DNA of 64,000 nucleotides from Diphasiastrum complanatum (GCA_029204225.1 CM055096.1:64159370-64223369), one strand, 5' to 3'. Shown: positions 13,792 to 26,550, counted from the first letter of the stretch. A program made the numbers and translations. The notes: a model not told the origin generated them from the sequence alone.

Positions 13792-16389
13792 CTAGCTTGG
13801 TTCAATCATTGCTTTACTAATCACTCCAAGTGATGATCTGAACTTCATAAAAGGTGTCTTTTGAAGTGGTTTAGTAAGTAGATCAGCTACACATTCATTG
13901 CTTGGAACATGCTCCAAAGCAATCTCCTTGGCTTGCACCATTTCTCTCACAAAGTGATGGCATATCTCAATGTGCTTAGATCTTGCATGGAAGATTGGAT
14001 TAGATGCAAGGTGTTGGGCTGATATATTGTCATTGTAGATGATTGGTGCCTCCTCTGAATCCATGATCTTTAGCTCCACCAATAATCTCTTGATCCAAAG
14101 TACCTCCTTTGTAGTGGTTGTCAAAGCTTTGTACTCGGCCTCGGTTGAAGATAGAGATATAGTTTCTTGCTTTTTTGAAAGCCATGAAACCACACCTTCT
14201 CCTATGAAAGTTGAATAGGCACTTGTTGATTTCCTATCCCTCTTGTCCCCTGCAAAATCTGAATCACTAAATGCATGAAGGTTAATCACATCTCCTCTAT
14301 ATAGAATCCCAAAATCCAATGTACCCGAGATGTATCTTAGAATCCTCTTAGCCTTTTTCCAATGGATATTCAATGGCTTTTGCATGGATTGGCTCAACCT
14401 ACATACACTAAAGCTAAGATCTGGTCTAGTTATAGTGATCCACATTAAGGAACCTATAAGTTGCCTAAACAAAGTGATGTCCATGAAGGATCTTTCATCA
14501 TCTTCATTTGGCACTTTTACATCTTGCTCCATTGGTGTGTCAACACTTTTGCATACTTCCATCTTAAACTTCTTCAAAAGACTTTGAGCATAGTTTACTT
14601 GACTTATAAAGATAAAATCAGACCCTCTAAGTACTTCTATGCCTAAAATGAAGTGAAGACACCCTAGATCTACCATCTTGAACTCTAAGGATAGATCTAT
14701 CTTGATTTTTTCAATACCATCAACACTATTTCCACTAATGATGATGTCATCTACATAAATGAGTAAAAGTACAATACCAACATCATCAAACTTAATGTAA
14801 AGAGTGGGATCATATTCACTTTGAACAAAAGAAAGTGAAATAAGATAGCAATGTAGTCTTGAATTCCAAGATCTCGAGGCTTGCTTCAAGCCATAGATGC
14901 TTCTTTGGAGATGGCATACTTTGTTCTCCATTCCATGCTTGATGAACCCTTGTGGCTGCTCCATATAGATATCCTCTTCCAAAAAACCATTCAAGAAAGC
15001 ATTAGAGACATCCATTTGACATAGAATCCATCCAAAATGTGATGCAAGTGCAATGATTAGTCTTATTGTGACCATCTTGGCCACGGGTGCAAAAGTTTCC
15101 TCATAGTCTATCCCCCTCTCTTGAGCATAACCTTTTGCAACTAATCTTGCTTTATGTTTGTTAACACTCCCATTTTCATTCAACTTAAGCTTGAAGACCC
15201 ACTTGCATCCTATTACATTCTTTTTAGGTCTCTCAACAAGCAACCAAGTTTCATTCTCAATCAAGGCATCATACTCATCCAACATAGCTTTATACCATTC
15301 TTTGGAGTTCAATGCATCTTCAACATTAGACGGTTCTTCAAAACTAGATAAAGCATAAGAAGTGGATGAGATACCCTCAACTTGCTGTCCTTTGCCTTGA
15401 TATGTGAGCCTTGATGGCTCCACTTTTGCCCTTGAAGATCTCCTTGGTGTGATAGGTGGGTTTGGTGCTTGCTCCTCCATGAGCTCCTCCTCAAAACCAA
15501 GATCTTGCTCCTCGGACATCTTCTTCTTGATTGTTGGATCACTTGAGCCTTCTTCAAGCATATGCATATTATGTTCATCAAAGATGACATCCCTTGAAAC
15601 AACAAATTTGTTCAAGGATGGGAGATAGAGTTTGTAGCCCTTGCTTGAGCTTGCATATCCAAGCATGATCCCTCTTGTGGAAGATGGATCCTCCTTGGTT
15701 CTTGTTTCCAATAGCACATGCACATAACATATACACCCAAAAACTTTCAAGTGATTAAGATTGGGTTTCTTTCCATACAACATCTCATAAGGAGTTTTGC
15801 CTTCAATTGCTTTGCAAGACACCCTATTCATCAAGTAGTTTGCACATACAAGAGACTCACCCCAAAAGGATTTGGGCAAACAAGCATCTAATCTTAAAGC
15901 CTTAGAACATTCACATAATGTTCTATTCCTTCTTTCAGCAACTCCATTTTGTTGAGGAGTGTAAGGACAAGAAGTCTCTTTCTTGATCCCTTCCTCCTCA
16001 CAAAAGGACTTGAACTCATTGGAGATGAATTCTCCACCATTGTCACTTCTAAGAATCTTGATGCTATGATTATGATGCTTTTCCACAAACAACTTGAACT
16101 TTACAAAAGTATCAAATACTTGAGACTTGAAAGAAAGTAAGAACACCCAACAATATCTTGAGTAGTCATCAATGAAGGTTAAAAACATGGATGAACCTCC
16201 ATTAGATTTGGTGCTAGCAATGTGCACATCCGAGTGTATGAGTTCAAGAGGATGAGATGACTTTGTGATGGAGTTAGGAAACACCTTCTTATGTGCCTTG
16301 GATAAGGCACAAGCTTCACAAACCTTGTCTTCCTTCCCAATAGACCTTGGTAGGCCTAAAGCATACTCCTCCTTGATCATAGCCTCCAT
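13792..16389 (-). pseudogene. Copia polyprotein part: integrase, reverse transcriptase, RNase H
   Basis: 865 open codons. The first residues continue a GAG-pre-integrase region (CEACALSKAHKK). The integrase triad is Asp54 (IHSDV), Asp116 (RSDNGGEF) and Glu152 (NGVAERRNRTL). Reverse transcriptase starts near residue 370 (CKWVFKLKLNENG), with QMDVSNAF at about 458-465 and the catalytic YVDD at 545-548. RNase H has FSDSDFAGD near 707 and SSTEAEY near 748. It ends shortly before the polypurine tract. The apparent Met at 16389 is internal: the LWHKRLGH part of the pre-integrase domain lies just upstream in this frame, out of phase with the protease section, which marks a frameshift near 16430-16445. 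All catalytic residues are present, so only the frame breaks argue against activity. Confidence 0.93.
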
Positions 16390-17003
16390 GGAACCCGAGT
16401 TGACATGTCCAAGTCTTTTGTGCCATAAAGTAAAGGTAGATCTATCTTGCTCTTCTCGGCCAACATGACAACATTAGTATCCACAAATGCATCCAGCTTA
16501 TAAAGTTTGCCAAGTCTAGTGCCCTTAGCCACTATCTTACCCTTCTTCTTGATGAAACATTCATTTGAAGCAAAGTCAACATTGAAACCATTGTCTACCA
16601 TTTGTCCAACACTTAGTAGATTCTTTGTTATTGTAGGAATGTACAAAACACCTTCTATGTTGATCTTTCTGGAAGATCCTAAGCAAAGGGGAATGCTACC
16701 AACTCCTTCAATCTTACAAGCTTCATCATTTGCTGTATAGATAGACTTTATAGGTCCATCATAAGATAAGAGAGAAGAGAAAAACTCCCTTTTACTAGTC
16801 ATGTGTGAACTAGCACCCGAGTCAATCCACCAAGGATCTTCTCCTTTGAAGCTTGTTGAAGAAAATATGGACATCATGAGAGAGTCCTCATGTGAACTCT
16901 CCTCCTCCTCCTCTTTGCTCATGTTGGCTAGGCTTTGATCTTGCTTCCTCTTGAAGCATTCCGAGGCATAATGTTCCATCTTGCTACAATAGTAGCACTT
17001 CAC
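16377..17003 (-). pseudogene. Copia polyprotein part: zinc knuckle and protease
   Basis: 208 codons begin with the nucleocapsid knuckle CYYCSKMEHYASEC (CX2CX4HX4C, with Met where Gly is usual). The aspartic protease follows, with WWIDSGASSHM as the active site and VLYIPTITKNLLSVG as the typical copia tail. It is one frame away from gag (junction near 17040-17060) and from the integrase section. Both junctions need one extra base to be in phase. Confidence 0.9.
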
Positions 17004-17761
17004 CTTTGATTTGTCCTTCTTGACTTTGGTGGTTGATGGAGATGCCTTGAGGGTCCTTCTTGATCCTCAAGCTTTGAAGACTTCTTGAATGTTGATGCTT
17101 TGCCTTTGGACTTGCCTTTGCCTTTGGTGAAGAGAGCTTGGTCATCTCCACCTTGGATGGAAAGCCTATCCATCCTCTCTTGCATTTGGCTCCTTCTTGA
17201 TTCCTCGGCCATGAGTGTGCCTTGGAGTTCTTCAAGTATGGGTAGCTTACCCATAATTGCATATCCTTGAACCAAATTGTCAAATTCAAAGCTTAGTCCA
17301 TTCAATATGAGTTGAACAAGCTCTTCATCCTTGATAGGATCACCTATGAAGGCTAGCTCTTTGTTCAATTCCTTTACTCTTAGGACAAAAGTATGTGCAC
17401 TCTCTCCTTTCTTTTGATAGCTTCTATAGATTTGATTCTTCAAAGCTAACATTCTAGTTTGGTTCTTGGATTCATAGACCTTTTGCAAAGTCTCCCAAGC
17501 ATCTTGAGCTGAAGTGCAATCTCCTACCTCTCTTAAGAGTTCATTTGCAACATTCATTTTTATGCAATGTAGTGCAACATTGCACCTCTTGATGTATTTG
17601 GCTTTTTCTTGAGGATGAATAGGTTCACCCTCCTTACCATTTACAATTTTCATCAGATCTTGCATGATCATGATAGATTCCATTCTAACTTTCCATATGG
17701 AATAGTTAGTTTTGTTGAGCCTTTCATTAGTATCCAAAAGATATGCATTTATAGATGCCAT
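17000..17761 (-). pseudogene. Copia gag (UBN2-type) part
   Basis: 253 codons from ATG at 17761. The family signature is clear: LNKTNYSIWKVRME, ALHCIKMNVANE, AWETLQKVYES, FVLRVKELNKEL and ELVQLILNGL. The last dozen residues are off-frame: the normal basic linker leading to CYYC is read in another frame. The start suits copia elements, about 800 bases downstream of the primer site, leaving a long leader (17762-18546) with no other feature. Confidence 0.9.
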
Positions 17762-18546
17762 CTAGTCTCCTAATCAAGGACTTGACACAAATGAAGGTTA
17801 CTTCTATTGATTTGATTGAAGGTCTACCTTATCCCACTTCTTAGGGACCTGAAAAGATCAGTAATAGACTTCCTATAAAGATCTAAGAATGATCTCTAAC
17901 AAAATCAAATTATAGAATACTAGAAACAATGCACTTGCTTGATTGAAGTAGACAATACTAGTAGAATTGCCCCTCTTTCTATAAAGAACATTAAAGCTTC
18001 CAAATGATCTGATCAAGAGTGAATTTCAGCAACATAATATACTTCCAAAATCACTTGTAAAAGATCTAAATGGAACTTAATGAGGATGCAACACAATCTA
18101 CTATCCAATCACAAGCAAAAAATGATCAAAATTGATGAAAAATTGATCTAATTTGGTGCATAAGTCAAGCAATGGTTGGACTGAACCTAAATCACTTTAG
18201 GAGGTGTCTACTACACCTTAGAACAGCCTTGAAGAGTCCCCAAAACTCTGATCTTCCCTCTCCTTGAATGCTAGAAAGCCTCCTCTATGAAATCACCTCC
18301 AAAACTCGCTTAGAAATCAATGCTTGGAGCAAGCAAAACTTGCTATCTTGGTAATGTGAATTGAATTCAACTTTGCCTCTGGTTTTAGACACCTAAACAC
18401 CTGAAAATGAAGTCACACAACACCAATCTCCAATGTATTTGACTCACTTTGAGTTCTAGAATCAATACTAAGATCCAATCTACACAAGATTTAGATCAAA
18501 AATTGTGATCAAATTGAATGAAAACCAAGGATTTAGCTCATTTCAG

Positions 18547-18565
18547 CCTTTAGGCTCTGATACCA
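18547..18565 (-). other. Primer binding site (initiator tRNA-Met)
   Basis: The minus strand reads TGGTATCAGAGCCTAAAGG directly after the 5' LTR. Its first 12 bases complement the 3' end of plant initiator tRNA-Met. Confidence 0.92.
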
Positions 18566-19247
18566 TGTAAAAATTACAGCAAATAAGGATCCTAAAACAC
18601 TTGAAATGATGAGGGAAACAATAGATTATGATTTCATAAGATTAGCACAAGTTGAACCATCAAAATCCATCAAAAATCTATGCTTGAACCTCACTAAATG
18701 GCCCAAATCCTTGAAGAAGGCTTCACACGTGTGAAAGTACGGCCTCCCACAGTCTGAGTACTGTACACCAGACCTACATTCAATCCTATAATCATTAGTA
18801 ATCACAAGCACTCAAACAATTATGAACATAGAGAGCAATTGCACCATTATGAGAGAAAAATCATGAAATTGCTTGATTGATTTTGGTGAGATATCATCAC
18901 CTACATATACATGATCCATCACGGTTTTGGGCAGGTATGAGTAGCCCTAAACCTATCCCTAATGCTAATTTTGGTGGATCTTTCATCCCTACCAAGTTAG
19001 GGTTGGAATCTTGGAGATCCCTCAACAATGCAAAAATTACCAAAAATAGCTCCTATTTTTTCTCCCTTGTATCTAAGCATAATTTGGACTCATTCCAAAG
19101 GTTCTAACACTTAGGTCTACTTGAGAACATCCTTATGAATGGAATCCTATGCTATTTGGCACGTGTGACAAGCCACATCATGACCATCTAACTATTTACA
19201 AGTCATATGACCAAAACTAGTCAAGCTAGAATTGTGAATTTTTAACA
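18566..19247 (-). repeat. 5' LTR of the recent copia element
   Basis: Apparently identical to 13096-13777. It contains CACACGTGTG at 18724-18733. Confidence 0.95.
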
Positions 19248-19399
19248 TATATGACCTTTCTAGCAAATCAGATGCTTGGTAACTATACGATTTCGCAGTC
19301 ATTTAGTTCTTGTATCCATCATCCTATTAGATTCAAATTGTGTCACATTGCATGATTCCCCTAATAGATCCAGTAGGTTTTTTTGAACCAAGATAATCT

Positions 19400-20330
19400 C
19401 TTTCACGTAGCCTTTTCTTAGATCAATTGACATAAAATACTTGGATGTATTTGAGTTTCTCTAGAGATTCTCTAGAGAGGGCCAAAGATCTAATCCTTTT
19501 AAGCATTTTATACAGTCCATATCGAGCGGACAATTTGTAATGTTTGATGATATGCATTACCTTTGAACCTTTGAGATTCATAGAAATACCCAATCTCTCA
19601 TGGAAATTGTAAGGTGATCTTGTCATATTAACATAATGCTAGTCCCTATCCTGGGCACATTGTATATTCTCACATGCTATTTGTAGCATTTCTTGCATAT
19701 CATGCAAAAAACTTGATCGTTCAAGTTTCAACTAAAATGGGCAATCTAGGTTGAAATCCATACATAAGCATAAATGGGTTAGAAATGGTAGCTGAATGCT
19801 TACTACTATTATAGGAAAACTCAATCAAGTGTAGATACTTCTCCCAATGAGATTGTCGATGAGATAATATGCTCGTATTATTTCCATTTGACCATCCGTC
19901 TCAAAATGATGAGAGAAACTAAAGCTCAATGATGTTTCTAGTTTAGCAAATATGGCCAACCAAAAGTGACCAGTGAACTTCGGATTACAATTGCTCACAA
20001 TTTCACCCAAAATTCTGTAAAGTCTAAACAGACATTTAACAAATATTTGAGCTAGATCAGAAGCCTTCACAATGGTCTTTACTGAAATAAACATAGCCAA
20101 TTTGATAAGATGATTGATAATTATCCAAATTGTATCATTTTGTTTATTTGTCCTTGGTACTCAACCATTAAAACCACTGAGATACTATCCCATTTTTTAT
20201 CAAGGATAATCAATGGATGTAAAAGTCCTCCAACCTTAAGACATTCCATTTCTAATAGATCAATTGAAGTGAGATTGAGAAATTAACCACCTTGTTGATT
20301 TCTATAATTTTTTGATTTCAGAGGAACACA
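19400..20330 (-). pseudogene. Decayed Ty3/gypsy integrase
   Basis: Read on the minus strand from right to left: a stretch ending LIKLAMFISVKT, then VKASDLAQIFVKCLFRLYR, FTGHFWLAIFAKLETSLSFS and ETDGQ, the integrase catalytic core. Next, in another frame, comes HWEKYLHLIEFSYNSSKHSA, the region after the core. A degenerate tail follows from 19626 to 19423. Frameshifts separate these blocks, and family residues such as the second Asp (S-D-R-DPKF becomes SNCNPKF) are changed. No LTR could be assigned. The recent copia element sits immediately to its left and may have landed in or beside it. Confidence 0.78.
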
Positions 20331-21520
20331 AGACCATGTCATTGGTCTATATGTCATCGATACACATAATGATGATGATGTGTTAATTTTCACATGTGGA
20401 ATGCCTTGTGGCACGTTTTGATTGATACATGTGTGAAAAAAGTCTATGCCACATTCTCAAACATGTGTGAGTTGACATGTTGTCATGATGAATCGTATGG
20501 ATGACACATGGACCAATGGAATGTTGCTACATGTCACCTTAGCTCCTCTTCAAATGTGTGGTTCTTTTAGAAATAGGACAGAGTGGACTCATTTTTCCAG
20601 ACAAATGTTTGAGTATTTAAGTGCAATATTGCCTTCAAGCACATCTATGAGCCCTTACATTTTTCAAGCATTGTGCTCAAAAGCAACATCACTTTGATGT
20701 TGTATTAAGCGTGAATCTTTTGTTGAAACTTTCTTATAAACTGACAATTTGAAATTGATATTGACCTAACAATGTTTTTTTTGGTGCATTGATTGTTTTT
20801 CTATTGAATTTTTTGTTTCCTTGGGCTCAAAACCCTTATCTAGTTTTTATTTACTTAGTTTTCTTGTTATAATTTTGATCATTTTTCTTAAGATTTGGCA
20901 TCATTGAAAATATTGAGTACGTTACGATGGTTGGTCTCATTCTTTGTTTTTTTTGCCTACTATTACTCAAGGTCTTGGAGTAGAGGCTTTTGCCGAGCAT
21001 TATTTTAGTTTCTTGATTGTCGTAGCAATCCACGGTTGCATGACCCCCACAATGTATGCACTCCACCTTTGGATTCAGCCAGCATTTATCCTCTGTGTGT
21101 TCGTCACATCCGCATCTATCGCATGTCTTCTTATTGTTGCCTTGCTGCCTGTTCCTTCCTTTCGATCTGCCTTCTTGAGTTTTTTGTTTCTACTGGTTTT
21201 GATCTGATCTCCTTGTCGAATCCCTCTTAGGTTGAGGCTTTTTCTTCGATTGGTCTCTGTTGCTGTAGAGAGCTTGATCAGACTCATTCTTGTCATCGTA
21301 GTGCTCTCTAGCTTCAATTTCTTCTTTGATGTCAATGACTGCTCTGCAAATTCTGATCAGACCAATTTTTGTACTGTCAACCATTTTTACTCATTTTTGT
21401 ACGAAAAAATCACTTACAGGAACTTGCCGGCCTTCAGAATAGTGCCTCAAAATTTGCGACCCTCACTAGGAAATCATGGACACTAAGGATGAATTCTAGG
21501 AGATTACAAATTCCTGTGAA
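20331..21520. other. Unassigned sequence upstream of the 21.6-kb reading frame
   Basis: No domain recognised. Short ORFs around 20944-21486 are hydrophobic or low-complexity without family resemblance. This stretch may be the leader or LTR of the following element. Confidence 0.35.
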
Positions 21521-21528
21521 AAAAAGGC

Positions 21529-21537
21529 TATATATAG
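21529..21537 (+). promoter_or_regulatory. TATA box candidate
   Basis: CTATATATA lies 110 bases before the first ATG (21647) of the unidentified reading frame. This is a normal plant TATA-to-start distance. No experimental start is implied. Confidence 0.45.
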
Positions 21538-21646
21538 GCCTCCACCATCCTCTCCACGAGCTCATTCTAGATTCCTGCTCCCGAGTTCATGCTGAAATTT
21601 TTCAGAATTTTCAAAACTTCCAAAACAATCTAGAATCACTGCTACC

Positions 21647-24038
21647 ATGACTTCTCGTGACTCGTCACTCTCCCTTCATTGTCGCAAGGCCCCTAAGCCT
21701 TATTCGGGCGATATCTTTTTTACTTCCATCAAGAATTATGCTAAGCAATTTATTCTAGCCAAGGATATTCTTACCAACCTTGGCACTGATCAACAGCGCG
21801 AGAGTTTGATCCGAGCTGCCTACTCAACTTATTCAGACGAATTCCAGACCTTTCGGATCACGTCTAAGGACAGTAGTTCTACCATCATCACACACAATTG
21901 CCCAAACCAACAACAGGATCGCCATTTTGCCTCATCACAGACCCTAAGCTTCGAGCAACATCATAAATCTTGGTGGCCATGGTCGAGGTCCACACCGTGA
22001 AAATGGATCGCATTCCACCTAGCGATCTATTTTCATTAACCCTCACCATGGATGACCCCAATCATAACTACAAGTGGGCCAAGAAAGTGTCAAACAAATT
22101 GTGCGAGGCCCTAAAAGCTAGAAAACCCACCACCAAATGTGGATATCTTCTCCACATGTTGGTCACCAAGCAACTCGGACATAGGACGGCCGCAGCTATC
22201 AAAGAGCTAGAATACATCTATCTTAGCACCAGGAAGCGCGTCACCCCACAACTATCAGCCGAACCTAATTCACCTGCACCACCAACCAAGAAGCAGAAGG
22301 GTAAGGCAGTCAGCACGGACGACGCCATATCCTCTGATATCTTATCCAACGATATAGGGACAGAGTATGCTGAATCCGGCAGGAGCAAACCCTCTCAAGT
22401 CCCAAAGGAGGTACTAGCGTAGCAGGAGGCCTTACCCCAACAGGCCCAACAAGGCCAACAAGTCGTAGCAGCAACAGACAGCTGGATGCAGGCGCTTCAG
22501 GTTCTGGTTCAGTAGGCATGGTTCTGTCCACTCCGGCAACTTCGATAGTTCCAGTTTTCTTACCTACTCCCACAAATTCTCTTCCACCACTACCCCCACC
22601 ATTTACCACCACATACACCTCCTCATTCACACTTAACACATGTTTTGACTCCATAATCCCAGGCAAGCCCTCACCTATACATTCTTCCACCCTACTTGAC
22701 TCTATAGTCAATGTAGACGACTTTGCATTACAGCTACTAACACAAACCACATCCACCTCCATCACTACTAATCCACTCCACACGTCTCCGACACACATTC
22801 ATTCACCACCACATTCACCTCCTATCATACCATAATCACCTCCCCCTACATTTTCTCACACTCCAACATCTCTCCCCATTCCATATTTTTTTCCATTCAA
22901 TCCTATGCCATATCCTAACTATGCACACACACTCCCTAACATTGGCCCTTGGGAGCAATTACCCCTCACGGCCCAAAAAGTGGCTTGGTTGGTGAATGAT
23001 CTCCAATACAACTTATTTGGCACCTTAGAGGGTCAGTATACCATGAGGCAGTTTGACGATGGCGCAGATATTCAGAAAGAAAACGCAAGGTTCAAGGCAG
23101 AAAACAAGCAACAGCAGTAGCAGATCCAGAATCTCACTACTTATAATCAACAATAACAACAAATGCTCAGCCACCTCCAAAACCAACTCCAACTGAAGAT
23201 CTACAACATGCAGATTGTCATCGACAACCTTACAACAGAGTGGGACGAGGCCGTAATGGATGCACAAGTAGCACGTTTTGCTATGAAAGAACAGCTGGAA
23301 TTGGTAGATTTCAATGATTTCGCACCACCAGCTATTCCCGAGGGAACTCCAATTTTATCAGGGGCCTATCAAGCACTGGCACAAAAGCTAAAAGGCTTCC
23401 ATCGAGGCTCTCAACCAGCATATCACCACCTTCGAAAAAAAAGTTAAAGGTAGCTACTCAGTCAACCTCTTCTGTCCATGCAGAGCATGCCCAGCTTGAC
23501 TCTGGGCCTCACTTTGATGGCTCAGATGGTGGCGATGGAGCAGGTTTTCAATAGCCTCCACCTTTCAACCAAGGCTTGTCATTTCAAGGACCCCCTCAAG
23601 TGCAAGGAACTCAAGCACCAACCAATCCACAGGGCTCTGGAGGTACGGGCTCCCAACACCATCTCTTCCGCCTCTAACCCCATGGACACCACTAACTCTC
23701 CCTTCATCCAACGTCAATTTTCTCCAAAATCTCAATGTATTGCTACTTCCAACCCTTCACCACCTCTCTCCCCACAACCTGACCAAGAAATAGAACATGC
23801 CTTGGCAGCTGAAGCACCAACCATAAGGCACAGGATCACGCCTACTGAACCTAGCAAGGATTTGCTTGCATCTCAAGAGTTTGCAAAGAAATATCAGACT
23901 ACAAAGGAGCGAGGTGGCTATGTACTGCCAAACCTGGACCATTGCAAAACCCATAAAGAAGCAGTCAAGCTCTTGGATCTACAACCACTCTGGCGCCATC
24001 AGCTCTTCCTTCAGAGCAAAACCTCTATGAACTTTTAA
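21647..24038 (+). pseudogene. Unidentified retroelement-like protein, broken by stops and frameshifts
   Basis: A coding-like stretch runs in three successive frames: 21647 to about 21880, then about 21880-22517, then 22518-24038. The second part is Lys-rich (KWAKKVSNKLCEALKARKP, KKQKGKA). A Pro/Ser/Thr-rich region follows, then WLVNDLQYNLFGTLEGQY, then a Gln-rich probable coiled coil (ENARFKAENKQQQ ... LQNQLQLKIYNMQIV), then Gly/Gln/Pro-rich sequence, ending near KERGGYVLPNLDHCKTHKEA. In-frame stops at 21964, 22420, 22513, 22833, 23118, 23154 and 23552 each replace a position where CAA or CAG would fit, several inside Gln runs. No family is recognised and no reverse transcriptase is present. 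It resembles the gag-like frame of a non-autonomous retroelement, but a decayed host gene is possible. Confidence 0.5.
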
Positions 24039-26132
24039 AGTTCTAAGTCCTAAGTTAGAAGTTCTAGAATGGTTAGTTTTAAACTAATCCCATAAGTTAG
24101 TGGATACTTATGGAAGGCCCTTCTTGCTATAAGAAGAGAGGCATTCTCCTTGTAAACGACACTTTTGAGATTAAGCTATCTTGATCTCTATTTTTGAGAC
24201 TATTATTCTATTTCATTTGTGTTTCCTTTAGGAAGGTGCATACCTTGAGGGAAGGTGCTCAGGCCTCCTCTTGCCTCCTTCTCATTGGTTTGTATTGCGG
24301 CATGTATTTACTTGCTGATTATTTAGTTAGCCGCAATCTATTATTTCTATCTCCCTTTTGGGTGTTAACTTAGGATCTAGCTTAGTGAACTTGCTAGTTG
24401 GGAAGCCTTATCAAGGATTTTTATTTCAGTTTCGGGCACTAGTTGGGAAAGCCTTAGTGCACCCATCCTTGTTTATCTATTTTCGTTTGAAGCTTTTGGT
24501 AGGTTCTTAAAAGGTGGACGATCCTCTCTATACTATACCACACCGTGAGTAGATCTAGCCATCACATGAACTAGAAATCCTTCCAACATCAAACACCTTC
24601 GATACTCTTTGTCAAACCTGATTGTTAGCTGTTCTCGTGTATTTCTATAGACTGTGTAAAAACATGTATAAAATTGTAGTATTGGATAGATGAATGGATG
24701 TAGATTAAAGATAGATTATTCAGTTAAATCCAACAGATCTCAAAGGTAATGATTTTTTTTGGGAAAGAGTGTTTGCAGATGGCAGTTGAAAATATGCATG
24801 AACATGAAGCCAATCTGCCTACTAAAGAAGAATCCATCAGATTCCAAGATCAACTTGATTTTTTGGAGCCAAATATTTTATGCTCTCACTTATTGATGTC
24901 AATAATGGGACATAACATTGAACATGAAGAAGACAAAGTAGAACATGTAAGTATTGTCCTAGTTTTGTGTTGGTCAACATTTTGAGCTAGATTTTGTCTT
25001 GGACGATAGGTAACTCCCTCTTTTGATGAGCTTGCAGCATGTGTTTGCAAGAGGTGAACTTTTTTTTTAAGCTAGAAACTTTAAGTAGTTGAAGCGTTGT
25101 TTGAAAATAAAATCAATTAAAATGTTTTAAGTTTTTTTTTTCCAATATTGCTCTTGAAGATATTGGGTTACTTTTCAACATCAGAATCATGCTAGACAAC
25201 TTAACATTTGATTGGCTTAAAATGAAACATTTACAATCCATTAGGTGTTGCCAAGTCATGTTATCCATTGTTATGTTTAGTACTTTAAATAATGATTGAT
25301 TGGTCACTGCCACAAAAATTTGGAAGATGATCGAAGTAGTATGTTTGTTTGAAGAGAAAATCATTAAAATTGAAGGCAATCAAAATACTCATCTATGCTA
25401 CTTATAATCTATCCTCAAAACTAAAAAGATCAAAACTACCACTTCTCACCCTTCTTACTTTTATTATATTGTGTGAATTTAAGGAGAACCTTGGAATTCA
25501 ACAAAAACAAAAATCACACTCAACTTAGCATTTCCATCAACTGCTAAATAGATGTCACTATCTAATAAACCACTCTCCATTGCAAGTTTCTTAAGATTCT
25601 ACTTTCTACAAATCATTTTCCTAAATCCTATACTCAATTTCTATATCTTGTACTCAAATCATACTTCACTGGTACTACCACATCCTAAACAATTTCTCAT
25701 GATAATGTTAGTGATGTATATGTTTATCTTTTGTCAAGCTTATGCGCTCACAAAGTCCTAAATTTCAAGGGTTATGCTTCTTAAAAATAAAAAAGAACAT
25801 AAGCATGCTAACATTGTTTTCATGTTTATATCCAATCCTAGTCCAAGTAGAATACATACAAGTTAGTGCATAACAAATAATATTTTTAGCTCTACACTTC
25901 TTCTAGTCCCAAACATCATCTACTCATGTAACATGACAAGCTTGCCATCTGAGAATGATTCCATAATCATCACAACATAAAAGCACAAGAAAGAGAAGCT
26001 AGTGCATCCATAAAAGAATTGGTAATGAATTGTTGTCAAAAAAAATTATCTTCTATGAGCATTCTAGCAGGAGTAGAATATAGCATAGATGACATCGTCT
26101 AAAAAGTTTATAATAGATCATTATAAAACTTG
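24039..26132. other. Unassigned sequence, possibly the 3' part of the preceding element
   Basis: Sequence after the last stop (24039-24660) reads like an untranslated or LTR region, with phrases such as GGAAGGTGC repeated at 24233 and 24252. From 24660 on it is AT-rich intergenic DNA without recognisable features. Confidence 0.4.
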
Positions 26133-26550
26133 TCAAATCAGGTACTGAGATGTCAAGCCAATGCTGAAGTCCCATAGTCTTTTTGCCAAATCAGGATCTG
26201 TGGCATACTTGCTGGGTTTCACCTCACTGCAATCCACAAAATATTTTCCACTCACCCCCTTTGCTTTGGGATTCAAGGCCAAAAAGCATTGAGTGGCTGC
26301 TCCCTGCGCAAAATAGTTCATTGTGGATTAATTAGCATCCAATGGGTAACATGTAGATGCTCAATTCTATGGCCTTCATTAACTACTACAGCTTTTTGGA
26401 TATGCAAATTGCCAAGTATGTGAAAAAAAGATTGCATTACTTAAGTTTGATGTGGATAAAATGACTGACCTGGGGAACAGTTTTCAAACCTATAAAGTTC
26501 CCCAAAAAGCTTGCAATAGCTGCACCACAAGGTGTTGGCAATCATTTATG

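Larger units (their letters stand above)
13096..19247 (-). mobile_element. Recent Ty1/copia retrotransposon with matching LTRs
   Basis: Two 682-bp LTRs (13096-13777 and 18566-19247) appear identical on reading. They start TGTAAAAATTACAG and end GAATTTTTAACA on the plus strand. Coding is on the minus strand, so the 5' LTR is at 18566-19247. Beside it the minus strand reads TGGTATCAGAGCC, an initiator tRNA-Met primer site. Beside the 3' LTR it reads AGTGAGGAGGAG, a polypurine tract. Flanking bases TATAC (13091-13095) and TATAT (19248-19252) look like a 5-bp target duplication with one change. The interior encodes gag, zinc knuckle, protease, integrase, reverse transcriptase and RNase H in copia order. 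The reading frame shifts twice, both times in the direction of a 1-base deletion, so this copy looks defective despite its apparent youth. Confidence 0.95.

Noticed and set aside
22310-22798. A 162-codon minus-strand frame
   Set aside because: It lies antisense to the Pro/Ser/Thr-rich part of the degenerate plus-strand frame and is open through composition.
21647-24038. Reassigned genetic code (TAA/TAG as Gln)
   Set aside because: The two host genes and the intact gag use normal stops. C-to-T decay of a silenced element explains the pattern, and frameshifts are also present.
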